Positions 36,608 to 50,099 of a stretch of DNA of 64,000 nt are shown here, piece by piece. The position numbers were made by a program, and so were the translations under genes. The notes below the pieces were generated by a model. The model saw only the letters and a list, made by a program, of their open reading frames with translations, was not told the DNA's origin and did not search any database. Positions within the stretch are counted from its first letter, which is position 1, and each line of letters opens with the position of its first letter. The stretch is from Beaufortia kweichowensis. Lineage: Eukaryota; Chordata; Actinopteri; Cypriniformes; Gastromyzontidae. The stretch is from positions 8,342,492-8,406,491 of the forward strand of contig CM032804.1 in NCBI GenBank assembly GCA_019155185.1, written 5' to 3'.

Positions 36608-39219
36608 GAAAGAATTGTTCTTTTGTTTGCTAATAGATCCTGACTCATGTCTCTTAACCTGTATAACTCTGATTAGCTGCTAAACTATGTTTTACACCAC
36701 CACCATATTTCTTTTGTTGACAGGCTTTAGATACAACAAGTTACACTTAGTTTGGGCTTTTTGCTCTTTCTTTACACATCCCCTGTGTCACAACTTAATG
36801 GCTTAAAAATACTGCATGACCACAACATACAGAGATGTATCAGATCTGTTTGTTTGTAACTGATGCAACATAAGCTTCTTTTGATAAAACACAGTCTTTT
36901 TCATCATCTAGAATAGCTGACTTTTGAGCTCACCATCCTATTTAGTCAAGCCACTTCAGAGCATTGGGAACCCTAGAGGTGATCTGTGTTGTAAGCCCCG
37001 CCGTATGCAAAGGCAACAGTCGCAAAACTAACACCATGACTGGGAAAACCAACCACAGACTAAACAACTGAAAATCCGGCAAGAGAAGTTAGGGGGCGGG
37101 AACTGTAAGAGTAATTTGTTGAGGTTCTGGTGAGTACTGGAAAAAGATACAAGCAAAACAACTGCTGACAGGGTTCATAGATGGCCTTCTCATTTTGCCA
37201 GATTCCACACATTCTTACCCGAAGGTAATTAAGAACAGCAGAAAAGAAAAAACATACAGAGACAGGGTCAGAGACTGAACGAGTTGGACCTTTGTCACAG
37301 AAAACTGACCTCACAAGAATGTAACTGGTTTGTTATATTTTGGAAGCTTGCATTCCTTTGGTTATAGCCCACCTGAAGTTTACCCTCTATGTTTAGTTTC
37401 CAATTTAAATGGATATGTTGAATTGTCTTACAGTTTTTCAGCTTTCTGTTGGCTTGTTCAGTGTGTGCATGTCTGTAGAAGTTTTTACATCAAAACTGGA
37501 GGGAAACCTTTTTTGCATTGTTGTTTTTAATCATGAGCTGATTTTGAAGACCGCCACACATGAAGTGTAAAATGTAAGCCCTCTAACCAAATCCTATGTG
37601 AAGCATTCTCTTGTGAAGGCCACCTGTGTGCCTGTAAAGATATTTGGTCAGATGAGTGCAAATTAATGATGTCTGACCCCTGTAATTGCTCACGGTTCAG
37701 TAGGAGCCACAGGACCGGAGGCACCGAAAGAATGTACGCATGGGCACATGCGCTACAAACCTCATCCCTTTGGTTAATCATTTCAAAACTAGAAGTCTGA
37801 ACGGATGAGCCATTCTCAGCAATGTCATGTTTGTCCTTTCTCCTCTGTAATCAGTTTAAGAGAGTTTTGCAGGTCTGATGAAGCCCACCAAAATCCTGTC
37901 TTAGAGCTTCACTTTTGAAGGTCAAAATACGCTAAGGGAAGAAATCCAATGCACCTTTCTTCTTTATTCCATCACGGCACACCTGACTCGCTTTAGGAAT
38001 GTGAAACTGATTTGCAATATTTTTGAATGAAAGGGTAACAAGCCCTTTATATTTTACATTAGCACTTGTACACAGTTTGAAGCAGAATATAGAAGTAAAC
38101 CTTAAAGTGCTTATAGTGTGACCTGGTACATGAGTTCTGACACTATAGAGTCCATGTATACATGAGCTTAGCTATAATTAGATTTCATCAGAAATATGTA
38201 ACATTTTATGTGAAACTGTAATTTGGATACCTCTGTGTTGGAGCAGTTTGTTCTTCCAGGAAGAACAGATAACATCGCCGAAGGACATCACAATGTCATG
38301 AGGTTTGGATCTTATTGTAGTGAGCGTTTTTGCAAATTTGTTTAATAAAAGCAGCAAAGGCTGGCCAGCAGTGACTTATTGTAAATGACTGTGATATCTT
38401 TTCTCTAGAAAATGAAACATTTGTATTGTAGAGCACATATGATCTGATGAGGTTTATCATTACAACATTACAAAATGTTATTTAAAATACAAAACATGCA
38501 CTGTTCAATACAGTTATATAATTCATGATTTGTTTCGTGCTTTCATGTCACCTGCTTGCAGTATATAGGTATGACAATATTACCATGATAGAATATACCA
38601 TATTAAAAGCTTTGGCATTGTTAAGAGGGGCTTTTTTGGCTGAATCAGGTCTGTAGACCAGAAATCTGGCACTTTTAAATGGTAAATATTTCCCTCTTAT
38701 TTTTTCCTCGGCTGGAACTTTGTGCCAGGTTACACAGTGCCAGCGGTGATCAACTTACAGGCTTTCTTCTGTGTCTCACATGCTCTCACGTGTATGCACA
38801 GCAGACGTTCTCAGCATCCTGTTGCGCATGTAAAACATTCCATATACAGATTTATTTGCATGTAGCAACAATACATTTTATTAGCTCAAATGAAAACAGA
38901 GGTGGTAAACCGTGTGCAATTTAAATATGTCTAAAATATATATGAAAAGTCCATGTTTTATTGTTTCGAAAGATTGTGATAAAATGTTTCTATTAGCTGA
39001 GGTGTAGATTGTAGATGTCATTTTTATTCTTGCATTACATGTTTGTTTGTTTTTCGATAGGAAGGTAAGTTACAGGACTGTGAATGAGTTCACACTGATG
39101 TTTATCAGTACACTTTATAACCTGAATATTTCTTTACTTTTAGGCCATTGATGGCTGACGTGACACAACTGTGTGTGTGAGGACCTCAGAACAAGAGCAG
39201 ACACAATCACACCGCCAAA

Positions 39220-42200
39220 ATGAGTAAGTCCTTATTTAAAGAGATGATTCACAAAAAAATAAAGATTCTGTCGTCTTTTTGTGCCAGAAACCACTTTGAT
39301 TTCTGGGCTTAAAAATATGTTAAGGATGAGACGGGAAAACATGGAGACAGACAGTGATGGGTCATGCTTTCTCATGAACACACACATCATCCATACATCA
39401 GTGCAGAGATTTAGTACAGTTCTTAGGTTGATTATGTGTCATGTATCTACCTCTGGTTCTCAGTATTTGTGGGTAGACAGGGCTTCTCTGTTTTTTTTTT
39501 CTCTCTCTGGAGGTGTGTGAAGTCCATCCAAACAACACACTGCAAATATTTTCCCTCCGTGAGTGAGCTTAGCCAAGACACGGCTCATTCTCACATCAAA
39601 CATGAGAACAGAGATCTTGAAAACATGGTCATCTCCTTCTCTCAGGGTTCATGGCATTGCTGAAAGTCTAACTGTTTGCATTTAAGTGTGTTTGAACATC
39701 CTCATTTGCACATTCAACTGTATAGTGAGTTAATAGACTTTGCAACATAACCTTTGTTTAGTTTAAAGTAAAGCAATAAGCAGGACAAGATGAATCTATT
39801 TAATTATGATAAATTACTTTAGCATGCAGCAAAAACAAAAAATGATGAATGACACCAATGTTTTTAAATAATAAATAATCACAAACAGTTTTTGCCAAGA
39901 AATATAATTATTTAGCTTTACATAAGCCCTTAGATTTCAGTGGATGTGCAGTCACAGATGTGTGTGCATGTCAGCTCCAAAATTAAATCAGATTTTACAG
40001 TTTTACCACACATACACCCCCGCTTAAAAGTTTGGGATCGATAAGACTTGTAATGTTTTTAAAGAAGTCTCTTATGCTCATCAATGCTGCATTTATTTGA
40101 TCAAAAATACTTAAAAAGAACAGCATTTATTTAAAACAGAAAGTTTTCTAACAATATACACTACTTTTCAAACGTTTGGGGTCAGTACACTTTTATTCTT
40201 TCTTTTTTTGAAAGTAATTATTACTTTTATTAATCAAGGATGTGTTAAATTAATAAAAAGTGATCGCATAGATTTACATTATATTTTGAATAAATGCTGT
40301 TCTTTTTAACTTATTAACTTGTTATTCATCAAAGAATATATACCACAAAAAAATATTTGGCAGCACACCTGTTTCCAACATTGATAATACTAAGAATAAA
40401 TCAGCATATTAGAATGATTTTTGAAGGATCATGTGACACTTAAAACTGGAGTGACAGCTGATGAAAATTCAGCTTTGCATCACAGGAATAAATTGTATTT
40501 TGAAGTATATTAATATACATTATTTTATATTGTAATAACATTTTGCCATATTACTGTTTTCTCTATTTTTGATCAAATAAATGCAGCCTTGAAGAGCGTA
40601 AGAGACTTCTTTAAAACATTACAAGTCTTACTGATCCCAAACGTTTGAGCAGGGGTGTATGTGATCTGCCAATCATTTACTGTTCTACTGACTGAGAAAG
40701 ACATTTTGTGATTCATGTAAAAAAGAAACCGTTAGCTTTTTAGTGATATCATGTTCCTAATCCAAACCGATAGCAAGATAAATAATCAGTTAAATGCTGG
40801 CTGAGAATTTCCTTTTTGCTTGTGCATAAAACTCAAAATGTTGAAAATATAGTCTGTGTGTGTGTGTTTATATTCACTGTCATTGTCTCTCTCCCCAGAT
40901 GAGAGACAGGCTCTCCATTCAATTATGAAGGATCTGGTGGCCCTGCAGATGACCAGGCGCCAGCCTGCGTCAGCGTACGAAATGGCAAAACCCAAACCTG
41001 TCAGCACCTCCGGCTCTTCCAACAGAATGGTAGTGCACATGCACAAATAAAACTAAATGGAAAATTAACCTTTTATAACCCAATGCTGACCTCTCTGCTT
41101 TTCTCCCTTTAGGAGGATGTCAGAATTAAGTTTGAATTTTGCGGTGAAAGAAGGTGAATTTTGCTTTTTAAATAGAATGTGCATGCATGTGCATTTAACT
41201 ATTTTTTTTTTTTGCAATGTGTCTGTTAAGAATTAGAGTAATGCTTAAACAGCAGTGCACATATATATTTATAGATAAACCAGCAATGAACACCATCAGG
41301 AATCACTCATACACTTACACTCACACACACTCTCTCTTAATGTTCAGACTGCTATTGCAGTAGAAAGGAAGAGATTGTGGTTAGTCTGGGGCTGCCAGGA
41401 GAGACCACAGCTATGCTAGGTGTGCACACAGGAATCTGTGAGCTCTGCAGATCCCAGTGTGTGTGTGACTTTACTGGCCTTGTTGGCTCAAATAACACAT
41501 CTAAAGAAATTTCAGCTTCCTGTTTAATGTGTGTGGCGTGTGTGTATATTTATGTGTGTTTGTAGGATTCTGATGTTCGGGCGGCCTGTGCAGTTTGAGG
41601 AAATCCAGCAGAAAGTCAAAACATTCTTCGGTCAGCAGTTAGACCTGCATTATATGAATAATGAGGTATTGATTTGCATTCGAATACACTCCCACTTACT
41701 TACGTCTGATTACTGCTGTAACTCTACTGAAAATATATTTACTGGTAATTATAATAATGAAGCTTTATTTCTCATGTTTATACTTAAATCATGAATAACT
41801 CTTTGGGCGTTAGATATTGAGCAACTTTTCTGAATGTGCATTCTTGAATGTGTTGCATGCAGCTGTCAATCCCCCTGCGCTGTCAGGATGATTTGGATAA
41901 AGCCATTGATCTGTTGGACCGCAGCTCAAACATGAAGAGTATCAAGATCATGCTGCTGATGCAGGAACAAACCAATGTGAGATTCACATTTTCTACTGCA
42001 TTATATTACAGAAAAATTTAAAACGAGATGAAGACTGTGTATGTCATAGCAGCGTTTACTAATAGGAGCTTAGTTTGCTAATAAGACATAAATATGCAAA
42101 ATATCTAGTCTATATCAAAATATAGTTTTGTAATTGTATTTTCTTGAAATATCCTTGAAACATTAAAATATCTTATGCACAGTTCATATATGGTCAGGAC

Positions 42201-45200
42201 CAATTATACAGGGCTTGAACATTACAAGCTTTACTGGGATGGATGAGGAGGCTCCGCAGCTGCAAAAACATAATTCTGTAGGAAACACTGATTTATAGGT
42301 TTAATTTTGTACATCTGTGTGTGTGTTGTGTAGGCCTCTTCTCCATCTCATCATACAACATGTAAGCAGGTTCGCATTAAAACTTCCCAGTCCACCGGTG
42401 ATGTCAGTACAGCATACCAGTCATCAGAACCCAGAGGACGCCACCACTCAACCAGTGAGCACACACACAGTGAAGCCCAAATCACTAGCTTTCCCTGCTC
42501 TGTTTCTCTTTCATTCTCTCTTTCTCTCTCTCTCTCTCTCGCCTGCTCTCACTCTCTGTTGTTTCTCTGACTTCCTCTGTGAGAAGTGGGTCCTCTTCCT
42601 TTTCCTGTCCACCATCACTGGCTGCTCCACAATGGCTCGCTGGCTCCCAGCCAATCAGATTGCGAGACACTATTAGCACAGTGGGCCAATGGCCTGTTGC
42701 AGAGAGAGTTTGTGTTTTGGGGGAGGGGAGGTTATTACAGCTTGTAAGAGTGTCTGGTGAAAGTTCCTAGAAACTATGGGCTGGAGAAAAAACACGTTTG
42801 TTTATACTTGTTTTTAGTATCGTGATTCATCTGTGCAGCTTTTAGATTCTGCTATTGTTACAGTAAATGGTGTTGCTGAAGCTATTGCCTAACTCTTTCA
42901 CTACTTGTTGCAATCGCAGATTATTTCTTTGAGCTCACATGATATACTGTTGGTTGCATCATGCATGCCGTAACTTTATTTGCCAAACCTATTGCTTTGT
43001 TGCTATGAAATACTTCCCTACATTTTCCCTTTTGCTTAACCCATTCTGTACAATATAATTTTGATATATAATTGATGTAATATTTCTCCATCTCATCTCT
43101 CAAAGGCTCTCAGAACACCGGGCGAAGTTCTCCGCCCCCTGGTTACGTTCCTGAACGCCAACAGCGAATCGCACGACAGGGATCATACACCAGCATCAAT
43201 AGTGAGGGGGAGTTCATACCTGAAACCAGCGACCAGTGTGTGAGTTTAACAATGAATGTATAAAGATATTCAAGGTCACATTTAAAACTTGTGAATTTAT
43301 ACTCTATGTAGATATTTGTGACTGTCTATATAATAAATCCAGGCTCAAGTCTTATAATTATGAGAATTAAGGCATCAAAGTAGTAGGTAATGTGTGTTTG
43401 CTGTAAATTTCTTTATATATTTATTGGTTTTATGTAGAAAACGTAGAACTAAATCACAAAAAGCAGGATTTTCATAGACTGGGTCACATATATGCAAATG
43501 TGTGTTGTTTGATAAGTGCTGTATTATACAAAACATGCATCAAACTCCAATGTGCAAATGAATGGTCAAAATCATGTTAATTTAGTAGGATGGGAACTGT
43601 ACTGGTCTAAAGTGTTATATGTCTTTTACATACACATACACTTTTACATTACATACAAAAACAGGCACATATGCAGCACAGATTTTAAGTTTAGCATGAA
43701 TGTCAGTGTTTCCTTAAAACAGTGAGCTGTTCCATTAGAAACACCACAAACCACATGTCGTAGAAGTTCAGACACTATAAGAGAATTCAAGAAGAGACGC
43801 TTGCAAAAATGTTGTAGTAATTGTTGCTAGTATGCCATCAGAGTGTACTTCTAATTCATCTATATTTCAAGGTGCTTGATCCCTGGAGCAGTGCAGAAAA
43901 CTCTGTGTCCGGCAGCTGTCAGTCTCTGGACAGCAACTCTGACAGGTGAGAACATCCTGACGGGTACAATATGGGATATACTTCAATGATGCTGTAATAA
44001 TAAGGGTCAGTTTTGTTTTCTCTCACAGCCCCTCACTTAGGAAACCACGTACGCACAGGATTAAGAGTTACCCTGACAACCGGCAGGACTGTGCAGGTGC
44101 GTTTCAGTTCAAGATCAGGCTCGATCTGTGGTTCCACTGACCTCTTACCCAATTTCCCCCTCTTCTCTCCCCCTCCCTCTTTCTCCTCTTTTAGACCGGG
44201 AAAACCACGTTTATGATAAGATTGTGGGGAAGGGAGGGACGTACCCTCGGAGGTATCACGTGTCCCTGCACCATAAAGACCACAGTGAAGGTACAACCAG
44301 CAGTCCATATACTGTCAAAATTGTCATTAGGTTCTCAGGAAACTTTTAAGTAAAGTACCTGCATAAATATAAATTATTATATGTAGTTTAATACAATTTA
44401 ATACAAAATATAATTGTCATTTTCCAGATGATGTAAATGGTACATTTAGTACAGTTCCATCATATAATAATTATCATTTAAACCACTGATCGATGATGAT
44501 CCTCAGGTCGGCGGACGTTTCCACGGATCCGCCGTCCTCAGGGAAACTTGTTCACGTTGGTGCCGTCACGGCGATCGCTGAATGGCAGTGAGGAGAGTGT
44601 GGGGAGCTGGCAGCTGGTTGATGCTCAGGCCAGACTCCGCCCACAGGACCGCCCAGTCCCTCATAAGTGTAAGTGTAATGTACATCATTTTGTTTTCCTG
44701 CTGATTGTGCTTTAAATATGTTTAATAATGCAAAAAAATGATCTATGTGATAATATTGATTCTGTATGTTTGTAGCCCCTACAGCTCCAGTGACGTGGCG
44801 GAGAGGGAAACTGCTGGGTCAGGGGGCTTTTGGGAGGGTGTATCTATGCTATGATGTAGACACAGGCAGAGAACTCGCAGCAAAACAGGTTCATTTTGAC
44901 CCTGCCAGTCCAGAGACCAGCAAGGTACCACATACACACAAACAGACCTAAGCATTGCTTTCAATTCGAAAATAATATTTACTTGCCCTTTAAATCTATA
45001 TCTCACAAAAATGTGTTGAAATTGTGAGCTCAGAAGGAAAACATGATTTCACTGATTTATAGTATGAGGCATTCACCTAATCTGCTGGATTACTAGCCTG
45101 TTTTGTCTCTTGATTTGTGTCTCTTTCTCAAACCTTTCCCCCACTCTTTAAATCTTTTCCTGTCTGCCATTGCAAAAACATGCACTGTCACTTCCTGTAT

Positions 45201-47483
45201 CTGTGTGTGATTGTGTGTCGGACAGGAGGGGGGTTGTGAGGCAAAGGGAAGCGGGTAGTCTAACAACACATTTCTCATTGCTTGTGCCCTCACATACGCA
45301 AAAGCAAACAGTCTTAGTCTCCAGGATGTTCATGCTCTCTTAACCCCCAAAAAACACAGACACTGAGGGCTGTTTGGTTTTTGCGTGCTGTGTTCTCATA
45401 TGTTTTGAGAAGAACTTCCATCCATATGCTCAGACAGAACACCTGTGGTCACAGCCGCGTGACTCGTGTGTGACTCTTGGCCTTCTTTCTGCAGGAGGTG
45501 AGCGCGTTGGAGTGCGAGATACAACTGTTGAAGAACCTACATCACGAACGGATCGTCCAGTACTACGGATGTCTCAGAGACCACAATGAAAAGACCCTCA
45601 CCATTTTTATGGAGTACATGCCAGGGGTGAGCATTTGGCCATCAAGTGTTGTTAAAGATTAGACTGTTTGGTAACACCTGAGTTCCATGTGACTTATTTG
45701 TGGCATAATATATCCCTTAGGGCTCAGTCAAAGACCAGCTGAAGGCTTATGGCGCATTAACAGAAAATGTCACACGCAAGTACACCAGACAGATCCTGGA
45801 GGGCATGTCTTACCTGCACAGCAACATGATAGTCCACAGGGACATCAAAGGTACCATCTGGAATTAGACCTTGCCAGAAAATAGTTCAAATCAAGATCTG
45901 TAATATTGTGTATTATAAAGTGTTGCAGTTTCTATTAGATTCATGCTTTGATCATATTTATCATTGCCTAAAATAAGCAATATCACGGGACATTTTCACA
46001 TTCTATCTTGAAGCAGATTATGTGGTTTGTTAATCTATACTCCTACTAAAAGAGCAAAAGGCCCATTGCGTGCTAACTGCATCACTTCCTGTTTTGATGG
46101 TGCATTCAGGTGCCAACATCCTGCGAGATTCAGCTGGCAATGTCAAGCTGGGAGATTTTGGCGCCAGTAAGCGGCTTCAAACCATTTGCATGTCCAGCAC
46201 TGGGGTCCGTTCTGTTACTGGAACGCCATATTGGATGAGCCCGGAGGTCATTAGTGGAGAAGGGTACGGCCGGAAGGCTGATGTTTGGTAAGTGCAGTTT
46301 CAGTTATAAATGTGAAATTATAAAATGCAATTGGATGCATATTTTAGGTCTTACTCTGAAAGATTGAGAGTAAAAGATTATGATTTATTTCTTATTGAGG
46401 AAAATGTGCATGCTTTGAACTTTATTTTCCATCTTTAATCGTGGGAACCTAAAAGCTGCATACTTTCAAAATCTCATTTTACTGGAGTGGGGAAAACAGC
46501 TGGGATTTGTAGGAGTGAACATTAGATCGTGTGATACATCTAACAGTAATGTAAACCGTACAACGTAAGGAATGATAACAACACATCTGCACTCCTTGGA
46601 TGCATGAACTCAACCATCTTAAGGGTCATTGTGAAGTAAATTGTTTATTAAGTAGATTGCAGAAGTTAAGACACTGTATTGCAAACCTGATTGTTATGTG
46701 TGTGAGTTATTTTAAGATTTAATAAACCCACATTCTTGAGTTATTATGGGCTTATTTTTAACAACTAAAAGAAAGAAAAAACAAATTGGATTAAAATGGA
46801 GATAGGGCTGTTTTCATTTTTTTATAGAAAGTAAAACACACTTGCATATACCAGTTGGTGTGGCTTACCGCTGCTCAGGGATTCCCCAGTATAAACTGAT
46901 TGGACGGTCTCCCATCAAGTCAGAGAGTGTTATGATCTGCTAAAATTCAGCTCGTAAGATTGAGCTGGAAAGTTTTCTGTGTCGACACACAAACATGCAC
47001 AGACCTTTCATTGGTTCTGTCAGTATTTAGTGGTAAAGACAGTAAAACCACACTTTAATTATCAGCAGCAGTAAATGGGAAAATTTCCATCAAAACATTC
47101 CTGTGAAGTTTCCGTACTTGCAGTCTCTGGTTTTATACGCTGCTTGTATCAAATGTCAGACACACTCATGTACAGAATGCAACTTTTTTTAACTGCATGT
47201 GAAAATCTTTCATTGAAATAGATTTACTGATAATGTGTGAAAATGTGTGAACAGGAGTCTCGGCTGCACTGTGGTGGAGATGTTGACAGAAAAGCCCCCG
47301 TGGGCTGAATTCGAGGCCATGGCAGCCATATTTAAGATCGCCACTCAGCCCACCAACCCCCAGCTTCCCTCTCACATCTCCGAGCACACACGCGACTTCC
47401 TCCGCTGCATCTTCGTGGAGGCCAAGTACCGACCGAGCGCAGAAGAGTTGCTCAGACATCCCTTCTCTCAGATCTTGTGTTGA
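39220..47483 (+). CDS. map3k3: MAP kinase kinase kinase 3 (MEKK3)
   Basis: Cytoplasmic Ser/Thr kinase that activates MAP2Ks (notably MEK5 through PB1 pairing) and acts in the CCM/KLF endothelial pathway (family knowledge). Coding exons: 39220-39223, 40899-41029, 41113-41153, 41566-41665, 41863-41976, 42334-42454, 43106-43239, 43872-43945, 44029-44096, 44195-44290, 44507-44668, 44776-44924, 45495-45626, 45721-45850, 46110-46287, 47255-47483. The sum is 1863 bases, 620 residues (human about 626). The N-terminal PB1 domain includes VRIKFEF and DLHYMNNE; a Ser-rich linker contains RSSPPPGYVPERQQRIARQG. The kinase domain starts near residue 355: GQGAFGRVYL, catalytic Lys near 385, HRDIKGAN (Asp near 483), DFG near 501, activation loop RSVTGTPYWMSPE. 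It ends SQILC. The linker sequence and PB1 favour MAP3K3 over MAP3K2. Exon 1 carries only ATGA before its donor. Confidence 0.96.
40015..40657. mobile_element. Palindromic non-autonomous DNA transposon
   Basis: The left arm (CACCCCCGCTTAAAAGTTTG, then GGGAT and AGACTTGTAATG) is the inverted copy of the right arm (CATTACAAGTCTTACTGATC, then CCAAACGTTTGAGCAGGGGTG); the arms match over about 95 bases. TA dinucleotides flank both ends (40013-40014 and 40658-40659). The interior carries a second typical motif, CTACTTTTCAAACGTTTGGG near 40163. No transposase frame. It lies in a map3k3 intron just before the PB1 exons. Confidence 0.75.
46850..46990 (-). repeat. Possible 5S rRNA-derived SINE fragment
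   Basis: On the minus strand ACTTGATGGGAGACCGTC and a downstream GGGGAATCCC...GGTAAGCCAC resemble the 3' half of vertebrate 5S rRNA (ACTTGGATGGGAGACCGCC, GGGAATACC, GTAAGC). Fish carry 5S-derived SINE3 elements. The match is interrupted by about 15 bases, so this is an old or rearranged copy. Confidence 0.4.
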
Positions 47484-47673
47484 GGAGGTCCACTGTACAT
47501 CCAGCTGCTTCCAAAGAGAGCAACAAGTTTCCCTCTTAAGAACATTTACGAGGTAATGTAAAGACTCAAGCCATGATAAGCTTTGTATCAAAGGCAATCT
47601 GTTTTCCAAAACGTGTTGACTGCTATCATCCAATCAGCTGTTGCCAGGAAAGTTTTCTCTATAGTGGTGTCTG

Positions 47674-47692
47674 CAACAGCAGGGGGCGCTAC
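47674..47692 (+). promoter_or_regulatory. CTCF-like motif downstream of map3k3
   Basis: AACAGCAGGGGGCGCTA fits the vertebrate CTCF core (CCASYAGRKGGCRS type) at its key positions. A second candidate, CCTGTAGAGGGCAGCAG, lies at 48507-48523 in the same orientation. Predicted by eye only. Confidence 0.4.
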
Positions 47693-49802
47693 GGGATACG
47701 TGAGCATTGCAATATGCATTTCTTTTGTCAGGAATGAACAGATTGGTATCACTCAATAGGATGAGTAGATGTAATAAATATGATACTCTTTGGAAATGGA
47801 TTTCAGAGCATCTGAGCTGCTTTAAACTGCACTATATTGCAATACTGCAAATTAAGCCAGAGCAGACATCAGGAGTGTCTCTCAATAATGAATGTTGTAC
47901 ACCAGGAATATTCAGCTTTGCTCCTGGAAAGACACTCCAGAGTTCAGATTCTAATAAAACACACCTGCTTGTAATTCCCAAGGACTTGTTTGATGAGACT
48001 TGGGACTAAAATCAGCGGTGGAGAGAGACTCCAGGACCAGAGCTGAATAGTACTGTTTGGCACAGTCCACACCAAAAGTACCATGTTTTTACATCCTTTA
48101 TACTGAAGTCACAGCCATCATTACTCCGCTCCTTTTGTTTGAGTCTCTATGATTCCAGCTATTTAGTGTTACAGGAAATGTACTAATTGTCTTGGTTTGT
48201 TCTGCCTTTGATAAGTGAGCAGGTCCTGTGCAAGTCTGTTGCACTTTCTTGTATGACCCTATGCTTAGGGTTTGAAAATATGTCTTTTGAGGGTGAACTG
48301 CTCTAGACAGAATTGCACTCCCTTGATTCATTCCTCATAAAAAAGGTTTTAGTCTGTTACAGAATGCAGCTAACTCAACTTTCTGACTGTATGTCAAACA
48401 CAGAGGTCATAGTGTTGTAGTAAAGATGTTTTTAGACTTTAGAAAAGATGTCATACAAAGAGTTTTGTACCAGTAATGTGCCTTGTGTTGCAATGTGGCC
48501 TCCTCTCCTGTAGAGGGCAGCAGTAAAGTACTTACGATGCAGCTATTCTCACTAATAATATTCTCTTGAAGAGATTCCCTCGGGGATGAAATGTTAAATC
48601 GGGAATCTTGCAAGGTATTTTGTTGTTGAACTGATTATTTTGGGTATGGTGAGATATTGAAAGCACATTTAGATGTACATTGGTTTTCTCTCCAACCCAG
48701 AAAAAGGAAATTTCTATAAGAAACTGTTGTGCCTTAAGCGTTATATGGCAATATATTAGACTCATTTGGATCAAATGCACTTTTTTAAATGAATGTTGAA
48801 TTTGCCAAATTTTTTCATTTGTTACACAGAATGTGAAGCTTTTTCACTTATTTATATCCCTATGTTCAGTCATTTTTTATATATGAATATATAAATGTAT
48901 AAATCTATTTTTATATAGTGACTCTGGATCATTTGGAATCAAAATATGCTTTAAGAACAGAAATTGAGTCACAGCATTGTTACAAACAAAAATAATTGTA
49001 AAAGCAGCTGGTTTTGCAGAGACTACAACATGATTTTTTACATGTGCTTATTTCTGGCTGGAAGATGAGCTCTGGCGGTTTATGTAATGGCTGATCTGTG
49101 CAAGTCGAGATTCCTTATTCAAAGTGTTTATTGTGCGTATGTATCTCTTTCTCCTTTCTTACTAAAGAAATTAGAGGATATCTTAAGCAGACACAACTTT
49201 TATGCAAGTTGTAGTGTTGTTGCTTTGAATCAAATGCACACAGATATTCACAATTGCTGCCACTTAGGAAGACTTGCACAGACATTTGGCTTTTTATTGT
49301 TTGAAGTTTCAGCATAAGAAAGATCTCAAGACGAGATGTAAATGAAAGGTATTGATTGAGAAGAATGAAGGTATTAGCGATGTTGTTCAGAATTGCCCAG
49401 AACGTGATATTAATTTGTATGGAATGTGTTGGAAAGCTATTGGTCAAGTGAAAGAGTGGGTAGACGCCATGGGGTAAATTTCCAAACAGTTTGACGTTTT
49501 TGTTTAGCTCAGGGTTTAACAGGTGTTACATGGGGCACAAATATGGACCGCAGAACCAAATTTTGTTGTTTTGAAAAGATTTTGGCCATTTCAAAACTAA
49601 GGTCTCAAATAGCTGCTAGTTAATATAAAGGCAGCTAGATATCAGTATTGTACCAAACATCCAGTTTTAGAAAAATGCTACAGTCGGTATAGTTCAGAAC
49701 CCTGGGATAAGCAAAAGAAGCAGTAGGTTAAATATACAGTATATGATTATGTATCTTGACGTGAGACTTGCAGTGCAAAGTCCAGTGTATCAATTATTTT
49801 CA

Positions 49803-49808
49803 AATAAA
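49803..49808 (+). other. Candidate polyadenylation signal of map3k3
   Basis: AATAAA about 2.3 kb after the stop; another at 50094-50099. An earlier one near 47953 is possible. The stretch between has no recognisable gene, consistent with a long 3' untranslated region followed by spacer. Confidence 0.4.
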
Positions 49809-50099
49809 ATAATATGCACAAAAAACTTTGAAGTCTACTTGTTTTCTTGAATGCATAGTATCCTTTTTAAAATTCAGAAAATACCCAATCTTTCTATGTG
49901 CATGTTAGAAACTTGTGAAAATGAAAAAAGTGTGTGTGTGTGTGTTTTCTTAGCATCTGTCTCTGTCTGTTTGGAGTCAGTCTAAACCAGCCACGATATT
50001 AACTGCTTTTCTCTGTGAATACACACCATTGTGCCATCAAGGAAAAGAGCAACTGAATTGATGTCTTTTCCTCCCTCTGTTCTTGCTCTCTGCAATAAA

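Noticed and set aside
39240..39290. Fragment resembling GTTCACCCAAAAATGAAAATTC repeat
   Set aside because: The similarity is short and imperfect with no inverted partner nearby.
42485..42679. Open frames over the CT-rich stretch in map3k3 intron 6
   Set aside because: Low-complexity CT/GA microsatellite (about 42515-42540), no coding evidence.
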